Shown piece by piece: positions 1-7,395 of a stretch of DNA of 64,000 nt (the stretch's first letter is position 1; each line of letters starts with the position of its first letter). The stretch covers positions 1 to 64,000 of the forward strand of contig JBAWAP010000280.1 of NCBI GenBank assembly GCA_049589355.1, written 5' to 3'. This DNA is from JBAWAP01 sp049589355 (lineage in GTDB: Bacteria > Chloroflexota > Anaerolineae > VGOG01). Both the position numbers and the translations under genes were made by a program. The notes beneath the pieces are model-generated. The model saw nothing but the letters and a program-made list of their open reading frames with translations, made no database searches and was not told where the DNA came from.

Positions 1-1000
1 ATCCGACACAGGATACTGAAAGCCTGGGACAAGGCGGAGATACAGCGGAGGCTGGGCCGACGTTGCAGCCCATTCGATCCGACACAGGATACTGAAAGGG
101 CATTGCGGCTGCCGACCGGGGCTCAAGAGAGGAAGTTGCAGCCCATTCGATCCGACACAGGATACTGAAAGAGCACATCGGCGAAGGCGTCGTTACATCG
201 CTTCAAGTTGCAGCCCATTCGATCCGACACAGGATACTGAAAGTTATGTGCAAATCTATTTCATCCAAGTCCACCGTGGTTGCAGCCCATTCGATCCGAC
301 ACAGGATACTGAAAGGCCGAGTGCGAGCCTCCTTAATGCGTGAAATTATTTGTTGCAGCCCATTCGATCCGACACAGGATACTGAAAGCAACAGGGAGGT
401 ATTGGGATTCTTGTAGAGTTAGGGCTGTTGCAGCCCATTCGATCCGACACAGGATACTGAAAGTACATCGGCATCTGGTGGTAGCACACCCAGTTTTTCA
501 AGTTGCAGCCCATTCGATCCGACACAGGATACTGAAAGGCTCATCGCGTGCGACTGAGAGCAGGCGGGAGCGGTGCAAGTTGCAGCCCATTCGATCCGAC
601 ACAGGATACTGAAAGCCTGGGACAAGGCGGAGATACAGCGGAGGCTGGGCCGACGTTGCAGCCCATTCGATCCGACACAGGATACTGAAAGGACGTCCGG
701 CCGTTCTATCAGTCATCCAGTACGCCGTCGTTGCAGCCCATTCGATCCGACACAGGATACTGAAAGAGCAGCGCGGCCGCCTTCTTGATCGCGTCCGTGA
801 TCGGTTGCAGCCCATTCGATCCGACACAGGATACTGAAAGTCTCCACCTGTTCCTGGTGACGTTGCGTCTCCTCAGGTTGCAGCCCATTCGATCCGACAC
901 AGGATACTGAAAGCGGCAACGCTTAGGCGACCGGACACCCGACTCGCTGACGTTGCAGCCCATTCGATCCGATATAAGAATCCGACTGAGGGATTGAAAT
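1..1000 (+). CRISPR. CRISPR array, 13 spacers, leader-distal end
   Basis: The 37-nt repeat begins GTTGCAGCCCATTCGATCCG and ends ACACAGGATACTGAAAG. The first copy is cut by the window edge (1-22). Intact copies start at 62, 135, 207, 279, 352, 427, 502, 579, 655, 730, 804 and 877, and a degenerate terminal copy starts at 952. Spacers are 35-40 nt. Spacers 23-61 and 616-654 are identical. The 3' handle ending GAAAG and the degenerate repeat on the right suggest transcription rightwards with the leader off the left edge. No cas genes are in the window, so the type cannot be assigned. Short ORFs across the array are only the repeat read in six frames. Confidence 0.98.
952..1000 (+). repeat. Chimeric terminal CRISPR repeat
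   Basis: The first 21 nt (952-972) match the array repeat exactly. The remaining 28 nt (973-1000) are unrelated to it and end CCGACTGAGGGATTGAAAT, which looks like the 3' half of a different CRISPR repeat type (the common ATTGAAA-type handle). This is not simple point decay of the last repeat. Confidence 0.7.
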
Positions 1001-1035
1001 TCAATCGGGTGCGGTGATCACTACACAGGTAGTAC

Positions 1036-1071
1036 AAAAGCCACCTACGTCAACCGCACAGGCGGCTTTTT
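1036..1071 (+). terminator. Possible terminator after the CRISPR array
   Basis: AAAAGCC (1036-1042) can pair with GGCTTTT (1064-1070), followed by a T run. The 21-nt loop is long and the stem short, so the call is weak. Confidence 0.35.
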
Positions 1072-1157
1072 TGTGTCACCACATCTTGCGCCCAAGACAA
1101 GTTCTGGCGCAAGGCGTGGAATCGTGGTATACTTGAGGCGCAATTATAGGAGGGGCT

Positions 1158-1413
1158 ATGGTGGGAAAGTTGATCATTGGCGTAGACCTGGGCGGTACTC
1201 AGATCCGAGCAGCCCTGGCCGATGGGGAGGGGAGGATTCTCCTTAGACCCTATCCTAAAATCCCTCTGGGCTTCCATTTTCACGCTTGTTTTTGAGCGCG
1301 CGGGGTAATTTTAGGATAGGCTCTTAGTACCCGCTACCCTCGGCGACGACGTGGGCCTCTTGGGTGCTGTCGCCCTGGTGCTCTTGCGAAATACTACAGC
1401 GAATTGGGAATAA
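1158..1413 (+). pseudogene. ROK-family sugar kinase remnant
   Basis: An RBS (AGGAGGGG, 1148-1155) precedes an ATG at 1158 opening MVGKLIIGVDLGGTQIRAAL, the phosphate-binding N-terminus of ROK kinases/glucokinases. After about 29 codons the frame runs into an inverted-repeat insert (1247-1322). From 1327 the reading VPATLGDDVGLLGAVAL is the conserved ROK C-terminus, with a stop at 1411-1413. The roughly 250 residues between are gone, including the sugar-binding and zinc motifs. The gene is therefore dead: an internal deletion plus a small insertion. Confidence 0.8.
1247..1322. mobile_element. 76-bp MITE-like element in the ROK remnant
   Basis: Terminal inverted repeats ACCCTATCCTAAAAT (left) and ATTTTAGGATAGGCT (right) differ at one position. 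Both ends are flanked by CTTAG (1242-1246 and 1323-1327), consistent with a 5-bp target-site duplication. There is no coding capacity. It looks like a deletion derivative of an insertion sequence, but no parent IS is in the window. Confidence 0.6.
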
Positions 1414-1503
1414 AACGAATCAAGGGCGAGGAAATTCGTTTACTTCGACAGGCTCAGTACAGGCCTTTCTCAATTCGATGTAGTTCTATAGGGGGACGCA
1501 AAG

Positions 1504-1902
1504 ATGATTGCTCAGTTGGAGATAAACACCAAGTCGGCTGCAGAGTTGGTGGATATCACGGGAGTAGTGCAGCAAACCGTGAAGGAGAAGGGGATGCAGA
1601 GTGGCGTCTGCCACGTCTTCGTGCCGCACACTACGGCTGGCCTGACCCTCAATGAAAACTGGGATCCTAGCGTGCGCGGAGATATGTTGATGGAGCTCGA
1701 TAAGATCGTGCCCTGGCGCGACAACTACCGTCATGCGGAGGGCAACTCTGCTGCGCACATCAAAGCCAGCCTGATGGGATTTTCCCAAACCCTCCTGGTG
1801 GAGGATGGCCGCCTGGTGCTAGGCACCTGGCAGGGGATCTATCTGGCCGAGTTCGATGGGCCGCGCCGCCGCCGCGTCCTGGCTAAATTGGTGAGTGATT
1901 AG
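1504..1902 (+). CDS. yjbQ: YjbQ/UPF0047 family protein
   Basis: A 132-residue protein of the YjbQ/UPF0047 family (TIGR00149), a small trimeric beta-sandwich. Family members have weak thiamine-phosphate-synthase activity in E. coli, but the true role is unknown. The conserved core is visible: CHVFVPHTTAGLTLNENWDP (the His/Thr pair, about residues 38-57), then HAEGNSAAHIKASLMG and the C-terminal LGTWQGIYLAEFDGPRRRR. Length matches the family. The ATG is preceded by AGGGGG at about 1491-1496. Its stop overlaps the start region of the following radical SAM gene, so the two are probably co-transcribed. Confidence 0.93.
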   Translation: MIAQLEINTKSAAELVDITGVVQQTVKEKGMQSGVCHVFVPHTTAGLTLNENWDPSVRGDMLMELDKIVPWRDNYRHAEGNSAAHIKASLMGFSQTLLVEDGRLVLGTWQGIYLAEFDGPRRRRVLAKLVSD

Positions 1903-3757
1903 AATGGACATAACCCAGCGAGTTTTGGATGGCATTCTACCAAAAGTAGCCAAGCCTGCCCGCTACACCGGCCACGAGTGGAACAGCGTGATCAAGGATT
2001 GGGACGAGGTTGATGTCAAGGTGGCCCTGGCCTATCCGGACATCTACGAAGTGGGCATGTCCAACCTGGGCCTGATGGTCCTCTACGACATCCTGAACAG
2101 GGAAGAGGGCGTCCTGGCCGAGCGAGTCTATGCACCCTGGATAGACATGGAAGAGGCCATGCGGCGCGCTGGCATCCCCCTCTACAGCCTGGAGTCGCGA
2201 CGATCCCTGGGCGAATTTGACATAATTGGCTTCTCGCTGCAGTATGAGCTGAACTACACCAACGTGCTGAACATGCTGGATCTGGCCGGCCTCTCGCCCC
2301 TGGCGGCGGAGCGAGGCGACGCGGATCCACTGATCATTGGAGGGGGTAGTTGTACTTACAACGCCGAGCCTCTGGCCGACTTCTTTGACCTCTTCGCGAT
2401 CGGGGAGGGGGAAGAAGTACTGTTAGAGTTGGTACGAGCTTATCGCCGATTGCGGATTGCGGATTGCGGATTGCGGATTGCGAAGGCGGATTTTCTGCGG
2501 GAGGCGGCGAAGATAGAGGGCATCTATGTGCCTAGTCTGTACGATGTTCGCTATCACGACGACGGCACGGTGGCTGCCGTGGAGCCCTTGGTCCCTGAAG
2601 CCAAGGTTCGGGTCCGAAAGCGCATCGTGGGGACTCTGCCCCCTGCGCCAACCAGGCTGGTCGTGCCCTACGTTGGGGTGATACACGACCGTGGCATGAT
2701 CGAGATCCAGCGGGGCTGTACCCAGGGCTGCCGCTTCTGCCAGGCGGGCTTCATCTATCGGCCTTTGCGGGAGCGCCCTCTGGAGGAGGTGCTGGAAACG
2801 GTGGGTGACATCGTGCAAGAGACGGGCTACGAGGAGGTGGCCCTGGTTTCCCTGAGCTCCAGCGACCACAGCCAGATCGAGCCCCTGGTGCGACAACTGA
2901 CCACGCACTATCAGCACCCGCCCTTGGCTGTTTCCTTGCCCTCCTTGCGCATTGATTCTTTCTCCGTTGAGTTGGCGGAGATGTTCCAGGGGCAGCGCAA
3001 GACCGGCCTGACCTTCGCCCCAGAGGCAGGCAGCCAGCGCCTGCGCGCCGTAATCAACAAGAACGTTACTGAAGAGGACCTGTTGCGCACGGCTGAGGCG
3101 GCCTATTCCAGTGGCTGGCGGCGGATCAAGCTTTACTTCATGGTGGGCCTGCCCACGGAGACTCTGGAGGACGTGGCGGCCATCGTGGATTTGGTGAAGA
3201 AGGCGCGGGCTATTGGTCGGCGGCACCAGGGCAAGAAGGCTCAGGTCAATGTCAGCCTCGGCACCTTTGTGCCCAAGGCTTTCACCCCTTTCCAGTGGCT
3301 GCCCCTGGCCGCTGAGGGGAGCCTGGAAGAGAAACAGGAGCTATTGCGGCGGGGGCTCAGGATGCCCGGCATCAGCTTCAGTTGGCAGGACCCTCGCACC
3401 ACCTTGCTGGAGGCAGCCCTCTCCCGCGGCGACCGGCGGCTGGGCCGGGTCATCCACCGCGCCTGGCAACTAGGGGCCAAATTCGATGCCTGGGACGAGC
3501 TTTTCGACGAGGGCCTTTGGTGGCGAGCCTTCACCGAGGCTGGCCTCGACCCCAACTTCTATGCTCGGAGGGAACGCTCCCTCGACGAGGTGCTCCCCTG
3601 GGATCACATTGACGTGGGGGTCAAGAAGGAATTCCTGGTCGGAGAGTACCAGCGCAGCCTGTGCGCGGAGGTGAGTCCCGACTGCCGCCAGCATTGCCTC
3701 AACTGCGGGATCCTCGATGCCTTCCATTGTTGCCAGATGAGTAATCAGTTGGGGTAA
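1895..3757 (+). CDS. Radical SAM protein, TIGR03960 type
   Basis: A 620-residue protein with an N-terminal B12-binding-like region (about 30-150: AYPDIYEVGMSNLGL...) followed by a radical SAM barrel. The cluster-binding motif is C275-TQG-C279-RF-C282. Homologues are encoded just upstream of rplU/rpmA and work with, or are fused to, a DUF2344 (TIGR03936) domain. Here that partner is separate at 4855. The substrate is unknown; tRNA or ribosome modification is often suspected from context. Start is GTG 1895 or ATG 1904; both are compatible with translational coupling to yjbQ. Residues about 184-196 (RRLRIADCGLRIA) are encoded by a tandem GATTGCG repeat (about 2447-2481), an in-frame insert that looks non-native. 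Confidence 0.9.
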   Translation: MIRMDITQRVLDGILPKVAKPARYTGHEWNSVIKDWDEVDVKVALAYPDIYEVGMSNLGLMVLYDILNREEGVLAERVYAPWIDMEEAMRRAGIPLYSLESRRSLGEFDIIGFSLQYELNYTNVLNMLDLAGLSPLAAERGDADPLIIGGGSCTYNAEPLADFFDLFAIGEGEEVLLELVRAYRRLRIADCGLRIAKADFLREAAKIEGIYVPSLYDVRYHDDGTVAAVEPLVPEAKVRVRKRIVGTLPPAPTRLVVPYVGVIHDRGMIEIQRGCTQGCRFCQAGFIYRPLRERPLEEVLETVGDIVQETGYEEVALVSLSSSDHSQIEPLVRQLTTHYQHPPLAVSLPSLRIDSFSVELAEMFQGQRKTGLTFAPEAGSQRLRAVINKNVTEEDLLRTAEAAYSSGWRRIKLYFMVGLPTETLEDVAAIVDLVKKARAIGRRHQGKKAQVNVSLGTFVPKAFTPFQWLPLAAEGSLEEKQELLRRGLRMPGISFSWQDPRTTLLEAALSRGDRRLGRVIHRAWQLGAKFDAWDELFDEGLWWRAFTEAGLDPNFYARRERSLDEVLPWDHIDVGVKKEFLVGEYQRSLCAEVSPDCRQHCLNCGILDAFHCCQMSNQLG

Positions 3758-3758
3758 C

Positions 3759-3871
3759 TGCTCAGCCATAAGGTGCAACGCACTTGTTCACACGATTTCA
3801 ATGGCTCGCTTGACCAGATTGCACTTCGAATCAGCTTGATTCTGTGGCAAAAGTGCGTTGCACCTGAGCAG
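3759..3871. repeat. Inverted-repeat element (AGGTGC/GCACTT family)
   Basis: AGGTGCAACGCACTT (3771-3785) is mirrored by AAGTGCGTTGCACCT (3851-3865). An outer CTGCTCAG/CTGAGCAG pair extends the element to 3759-3871. Arm length and arm spacing match the element at 16758-16855, so both belong to one dispersed family. It occupies nearly the whole gap between the radical SAM gene and the transporter. Confidence 0.75.
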
Positions 3872-3900
3872 ATACCAGTTGGGAATGTAAGAGATCACCT

Positions 3901-4821
3901 ATGCGTAACAGAAAGCTACCTGAGCGCTGGTTGGGGATCGCTGCCGTGGCCACGGTGATGGTTGTCTTCGGCATCACCTTCGTGGCCATCAAAATAGCCC
4001 TGGTGGAAATAGAGCCCCTCACCTTGGCCTTCGGCCGTTTCCTCATCGCTCTAATCCTCTTTGCTCCTTTCCTGGGGCGGAGGCGAGAAGGGGTGCAGGC
4101 CTGGCAACTGGCTGCCATGGGTTTCTTCGGGGTAACTCTCTTCTTTGCCCTGCAGAACTGGGGATTGGTCTACACTACCGCCGCTGACGCGGCCATCGTT
4201 CTGTCGGCCATCCCGGCCCTGACGGCCATCATCGGCCGCGTGGCCTTGGGAGAGACCTTAGGGTTTATGCGGGGATCGGGGATTCTCCTCTCCATGGCGG
4301 GGGTGGCCGTGGTGGTGACCGGCGGCTTGCCAGGGGGATCCCACCACGCAGCCGCCGGAGAGTTGGGCTGGAGCAGCACCCTGCTCGGCGATCTGCTGGT
4401 GCTGGGAGCTGCCCTCTGCTGGGCGCTGTACACGGTGCTGGGCCGCCGTGTGGTGGCCCGGCTGCCTCATGCTGTAGTCACTGCCCACACCATTGCCTGG
4501 GGAACACTGTTCCTGGCACCGTTGGCTTTGTGGGAGATTTCTTTGCAGGGGGTGTCGTGGCCCTCAGCCAGGGGCTGGGCGGCGCTGCTTTTCCTGGCAG
4601 TGGCAGCCTCAGGACTTGCCTTTTTCCTATACCTTTTCGCCCTGACCAGGCTGAAAGCTGGAGAGGCATCGGTGTACGTAAATTTGTCGCCGGTGGTAAC
4701 CCTGGTCGCCGCCCGCTTCGTCCTGGCTGAGCCAATCGCCTTACTTCAGCTCGTAGGAGCCGCTCTGGTTCTTTCGGGGGTATACTTATCAGAGCGTGGA
4801 GCCAGGTCATCAGTCTCCTGA
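3901..4821 (+). CDS. EamA/DMT-family permease
   Basis: 306 residues, with ten hydrophobic segments in two homologous halves, as in EamA (RhaT/PecM-like) drug/metabolite transporters. The first half opens VMVVFGITFVAIKIALVEIEPLTLAFGRFL. The second carries LVLGAALCWALYTVLGRRVV and ends with the typical AGEASVYVNLSPVVTLVAARFVLAEPI...GAALVLSGVYLSERG. The substrate cannot be told from sequence; amino acids, purines or small metabolites are known for relatives. It sits between the radical SAM gene and its DUF2344 partner, which are usually adjacent or fused, so it may be an insertion into that unit. No clear Shine-Dalgarno is seen. Confidence 0.9.
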   Translation: MRNRKLPERWLGIAAVATVMVVFGITFVAIKIALVEIEPLTLAFGRFLIALILFAPFLGRRREGVQAWQLAAMGFFGVTLFFALQNWGLVYTTAADAAIVLSAIPALTAIIGRVALGETLGFMRGSGILLSMAGVAVVVTGGLPGGSHHAAAGELGWSSTLLGDLLVLGAALCWALYTVLGRRVVARLPHAVVTAHTIAWGTLFLAPLALWEISLQGVSWPSARGWAALLFLAVAASGLAFFLYLFALTRLKAGEASVYVNLSPVVTLVAARFVLAEPIALLQLVGAALVLSGVYLSERGARSSVS

Positions 4822-4854
4822 TTCCCCAATCCCGGAGGTGAGGTAGAGAAAGCA

Positions 4855-5526
4855 ATGGGATCAACGATCCAGCAACGCCTTCGTATCACCTTCGCCAAGG
4901 GCGAGGAAATAAAATACATCTCTCACCTGGATCTGATACGGCTGTGGGAGAGGGCTTTGCGCCGGGCGCGGGTGCCGCTGGCTTACTCCCGTGGCTTCAA
5001 CCCCCGGCCCCAAATAGCCTTCGCCGCTCCCCTGCCGGTGGGCTTCACCAGTCGGGGCGAGGTGATGGACGTCGTCCTGGAGCGCCGCATCTCTCCCTAC
5101 AACTTCGCCAAGTCCTTGGTGCCCCACCTGCCGCCGGGCCTGGAGGTGCTGTCCGTGGAGGAGGCTTATCCAAAGTTGCCCTCCCTGCAGTCCCAGGTGC
5201 GCTCCGCGGAGTATCGGGTGACGGTGTCCTGGGATGGGTCACAGGAGGAGATGGAGGGGAAGCTGCAGGAGTTGCTTTCGGCCGAGGGACTGCTGCGCCA
5301 GCGCCGGGGTAAAGATTACGATCTGCGTCCGTTGATCGAGGATCTGTGGGTTGAGGGGGAAGAGGCTGATGGTTGGGTTTTAGGGATGCGCCTTCGGGCC
5401 GGGGACGAAGGCGCCGGCCGGCCCGACGAGGTGTTGGACGCCCTGGGCCTGGCCGAAGAGCCTCATGCTGTGCGAAGGGAGCGGCTCCTATTCGGCCCGG
5501 TGGCAAGTCAGGGGGCTAATACATAG
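4855..5526 (+). CDS. DUF2344 / TIGR03936 radical SAM-associated protein
   Basis: 223 residues. The family signature is clear: RLRITFAKGEEIKYISHLDL (about 7-26) and RALRRARVPLAYSRGFNPRP (about 32-51). It is the partner domain of TIGR03960 radical SAM proteins, fused to them in some bacteria and separate in others. The position immediately before rplU-rpmA is the conserved context. The function is unknown; the fold is predicted to bind RNA or assist the radical SAM partner. Its last bases and stop coincide with the left end of a repeat element starting at 5524, so the C-terminus may be slightly altered. Confidence 0.9.
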   Translation: MGSTIQQRLRITFAKGEEIKYISHLDLIRLWERALRRARVPLAYSRGFNPRPQIAFAAPLPVGFTSRGEVMDVVLERRISPYNFAKSLVPHLPPGLEVLSVEEAYPKLPSLQSQVRSAEYRVTVSWDGSQEEMEGKLQELLSAEGLLRQRRGKDYDLRPLIEDLWVEGEEADGWVLGMRLRAGDEGAGRPDEVLDALGLAEEPHAVRRERLLFGPVASQGANT

Positions 5527-5783
5527 GGCAATCGCAAACTGCGCTAACGTGGTCATTGCGAGTCTTCCATGGCGCATCGCGCCATCCGTAGGGGGCAGAA
5601 ACTGGCGGGCAGACTTCCGAAGTCTCCGAGACTTCGGAAGTCTGGTCGCCCCCCGAGTTTCTGAGTAGCCGAAGGCGAAGCAATCTCCAACCTGGTGGGG
5701 GATTGCTTCGGCGCAAAAAGCGCGCCTCGCAATGACGGAACGTTGGCTGATCTCACCTGCCGAGCGACTTTGCGATTGCCCTA
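5524..5783. mobile_element. 260-bp MITE-like nested palindromic element
   Basis: Outer 15-bp inverted repeats TAGGGCAATCGCAAA (5524-5538) and its exact complement TTTGCGATTGCCCTA (5769-5783). Inside are a GTCATTGCGAG...CTCGCAATGAC pair (about 5552-5736), GAAGCAATCTCC/GGGGATTGCTTCG, and at the centre the 33-bp hairpin AGACTTCCGAAGTCT-CCG-AGACTTCGGAAGTCT (5611-5643). The CATTGCGAG family recurs at 13196-13305, 22633-22892 and 31671-31884. No coding capacity. It fills the gap between the DUF2344 gene and the rplU promoter. Confidence 0.75.
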
Positions 5784-5801
5784 CACTTCGCTCATTCGGC
5801 C

Positions 5802-5830
5802 TTGACAAATAAGGGAAAGGCTAGTATAAT
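5802..5830 (+). promoter_or_regulatory. Sigma-70 promoter for rplU-rpmA-rpmE
   Basis: TTGACA (5802-5807), a 17-bp spacer and TATAAT (5825-5830): a perfect consensus, 46 nt upstream of the rplU GTG. It shows that an apparent ORF extension of rplU beginning at 5802 is not translated. Confidence 0.85.
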
Positions 5831-5876
5831 CACATTTGCGAAATTACTGAGATCGTGCAACCGGGAGGCTAGAGCA

Positions 5877-6188
5877 GTGTACGCTGTTGTTGAGGCGGGC
5901 GGGAAGCAATACAAAGTTAGCGCGGGCGATATCATAGATGTAGAGAAGGTCCTCTGTGAGGTTGGAGAGAGGATAGAGCTGGGCAGGGTGCTCCTGGTGG
6001 CCGATGGTGATGAGGTACGTGTGGGGCAGCCCACCGTCGAAGGGGCCAAGGTATTGGCCACTGTGGTAGGGCACGGGAAGGACAAGAAAGTCATCATCTT
6101 CAAGTACATGCCCAAGGAGCGCTATCGTCGCAAGAAAGGGCATCGGCAGTCCCATACGCAGTTGAAGATCGAGCAGATCATTGTCTAG
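5877..6188 (+). CDS. rplU: 50S ribosomal protein bL21
   Basis: Structural protein of the large subunit, binding 23S rRNA. The GTG at 5877 is chosen because GGGAGG lies at 5862-5867, a consensus promoter lies further upstream, and the protein then begins MYAVVEAGGKQYKVSAGDII, the universal bL21 N-terminus. 103 residues is the usual size. The C-terminus KKGHRQSHTQLKIEQI is typical. First gene of the rplU-rpmA-rpmE group, although a 384-bp repeat-rich gap follows before rpmA. Confidence 0.97.
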   Translation: MYAVVEAGGKQYKVSAGDIIDVEKVLCEVGERIELGRVLLVADGDEVRVGQPTVEGAKVLATVVGHGKDKKVIIFKYMPKERYRRKKGHRQSHTQLKIEQIIV

Positions 6189-6253
6189 CCCAGGAAACCT
6201 GACATAAGTAACTCCTGAAAAGTGGCATTTTTGGTTACAAACCCAGACCCGAT

Positions 6254-6545
6254 GAATAGGGGATTAGACGATTGACGATTACCGATTGTCGAATGCCGAT
6301 TGGAAACCAGGAATTGGGAATCGGCAATTGAAAATCGTCAATCGCCAATTGAATAGGGGATTAGACGATTGGTGATTACCGATTGTCGAATGCCGATTGG
6401 AGACCGAGAATTGGGAATCGGCAATTGAAAATCGTCAATCGCCAATCGAATAGGGGATTAGACGATTGACGATTACCGATTGTCGAATGCCGATTGGAAA
6501 CCGAGAATTGGGAATCGGCAATCGAAGATCGGCAATCGAAGATCG
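6254..6545. repeat. Three tandem copies of a 97-bp repeat
   Basis: Units beginning GAATAGGGGATTAGACGATT start at 6254, 6351 and 6448, a strict 97-bp period with a few substitutions. Each unit is itself built from imperfect copies of GATTGNCGATT/AATCGNCAATC, so it can fold on itself. It fills the 6189-6572 gap between rplU and rpmA and ends just before the rpmA RBS. No gene is seen in it. The GATTGCGGATT-type motif also appears inside the radical SAM gene at about 2447-2481. Confidence 0.9.
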
Positions 6546-6572
6546 GAAATGGGAAATGGAGGTGTATTATTT

Positions 6573-6833
6573 ATGGCACACAAAAAGGGGGGCGGGAAGA
6601 CCCACAACAGTCGAGATAGCCAGTCTAAGCGCCTGGGCGTGAAGAAGTTTGGCGGCCAGAAGGTGCGACCAGGAAACATCATCGTGCGCCAAAGAGGAAC
6701 CAAATTCAAGCCCGGCAGCAACGTTGGTTTGGGCAAGGACTATACTATCTTCGCTATCATTGATGGCTTCGTGAAGTTCGAGCACGGACCACGGGGCAAG
6801 AAGATGGTTAGCGTGTATCCAGAAACTTCATAG
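6573..6833 (+). CDS. rpmA: 50S ribosomal protein bL27
   Basis: 86 residues starting MAHKKGGGKTHNSRDSQSKR, the conserved bL27 N-terminus that reaches the peptidyl-transferase centre, followed by LGVKKFGGQKVRPGNIIVRQ. There is no Firmicutes-style cleavable leader. GGAGGTG at 6558-6564 fixes the start at 6573; a longer upstream frame is made of repeat DNA and is not credible. The spacing to rpmE is 12 nt. Confidence 0.98.
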   Translation: MAHKKGGGKTHNSRDSQSKRLGVKKFGGQKVRPGNIIVRQRGTKFKPGSNVGLGKDYTIFAIIDGFVKFEHGPRGKKMVSVYPETS

Positions 6834-6845
6834 AGAGGACAACTG

Positions 6846-7277
6846 ATGAAAAAGGATATTCACCCTGAGTACTATCCTGATGCTAAGGTGATATGCAGTT
6901 GTGGCAACACTTTTACTGTCGGCTCAACTAAGAAGATGATCCGCACGGACGTCTGTTCAGCCTGTCATCCCTTCTTCACTGGCGAGCAGCGCCTGGTGGA
7001 CGCAGGCGGTCAGGTGGAGCGGTTCATCAGGCGTTTGGAGAAAGGGCAGGAGATCAGGGCCGAGGAGCAGCCTCGCTCGGAGGCTGAGGGGGAAGAGGCG
7101 GAGGCTAAGGAGGTCGAACCGAAAGCAGCCAGGAAAAAAGTCAAGAAACCAGCAGCAGAGAAGAAGGCGGCTGGTAAAGCCTCCGGGGAGAAATCGGCGA
7201 AGAAGGCCTCCAAGGAATCATCGGCCGAAAAACCCAAGAAGGCCTCCCAAAAGGCATCTCCTGAGTCAGCCGAGTGA
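6846..7277 (+). CDS. rpmE: 50S ribosomal protein bL31 with Lys/Ala/Ser-rich tail
   Basis: The first 70 residues are a zinc-type bL31: MKKDIHPEYYPDAKVICSCG, with Cys pairs CSC (about 17-19) and CSAC (about 37-40) able to bind Zn. The following 70 or so residues are an acidic-then-basic low-complexity tail (KKVKKPAAEKKAAGKAS..., KSAKKASKESSAEKPKKAS) resembling histone-H1-like or nucleoid-protein tails. Usual length is about 70-90, so at 143 this one is extended. The tail keeps the reading frame and starts without a repeat signature, so it is likely genuine and may make extra rRNA contacts. Confidence 0.93.
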   Translation: MKKDIHPEYYPDAKVICSCGNTFTVGSTKKMIRTDVCSACHPFFTGEQRLVDAGGQVERFIRRLEKGQEIRAEEQPRSEAEGEEAEAKEVEPKAARKKVKKPAAEKKAAGKASGEKSAKKASKESSAEKPKKASQKASPESAE

Positions 7278-7345
7278 ACGATCACTTCGACTGGGCTCAG
7301 TACAAGGCTTTTTGCTCTGATGGCTCTTGCAAATTAGTTGATGGT

Positions 7346-7381
7346 CGGGGGCAGGTCTCTGTATCTGCCCTTCGGTTTTTT
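7346..7381 (+). terminator. Rho-independent terminator/hairpin before tdk
   Basis: GGGCAG (about 7349-7354) and CTGCCC (7365-7370), followed by TTCGGTTTTTT. It probably ends the ribosomal-protein transcript. It also lies immediately upstream of the tdk RBS. Confidence 0.6.
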
Positions 7382-7395
7382 GGAGGAGGTAGACT

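Noticed and set aside
203..963. Six short ORFs with repeated peptides such as AAHSIRHRILK or SILCRIEWAAT
   Set aside because: They are the CRISPR repeat read in different frames.
5802..5876. N-terminal extension of bL21
   Set aside because: The extension begins inside a consensus promoter; the real start is GTG 5877.
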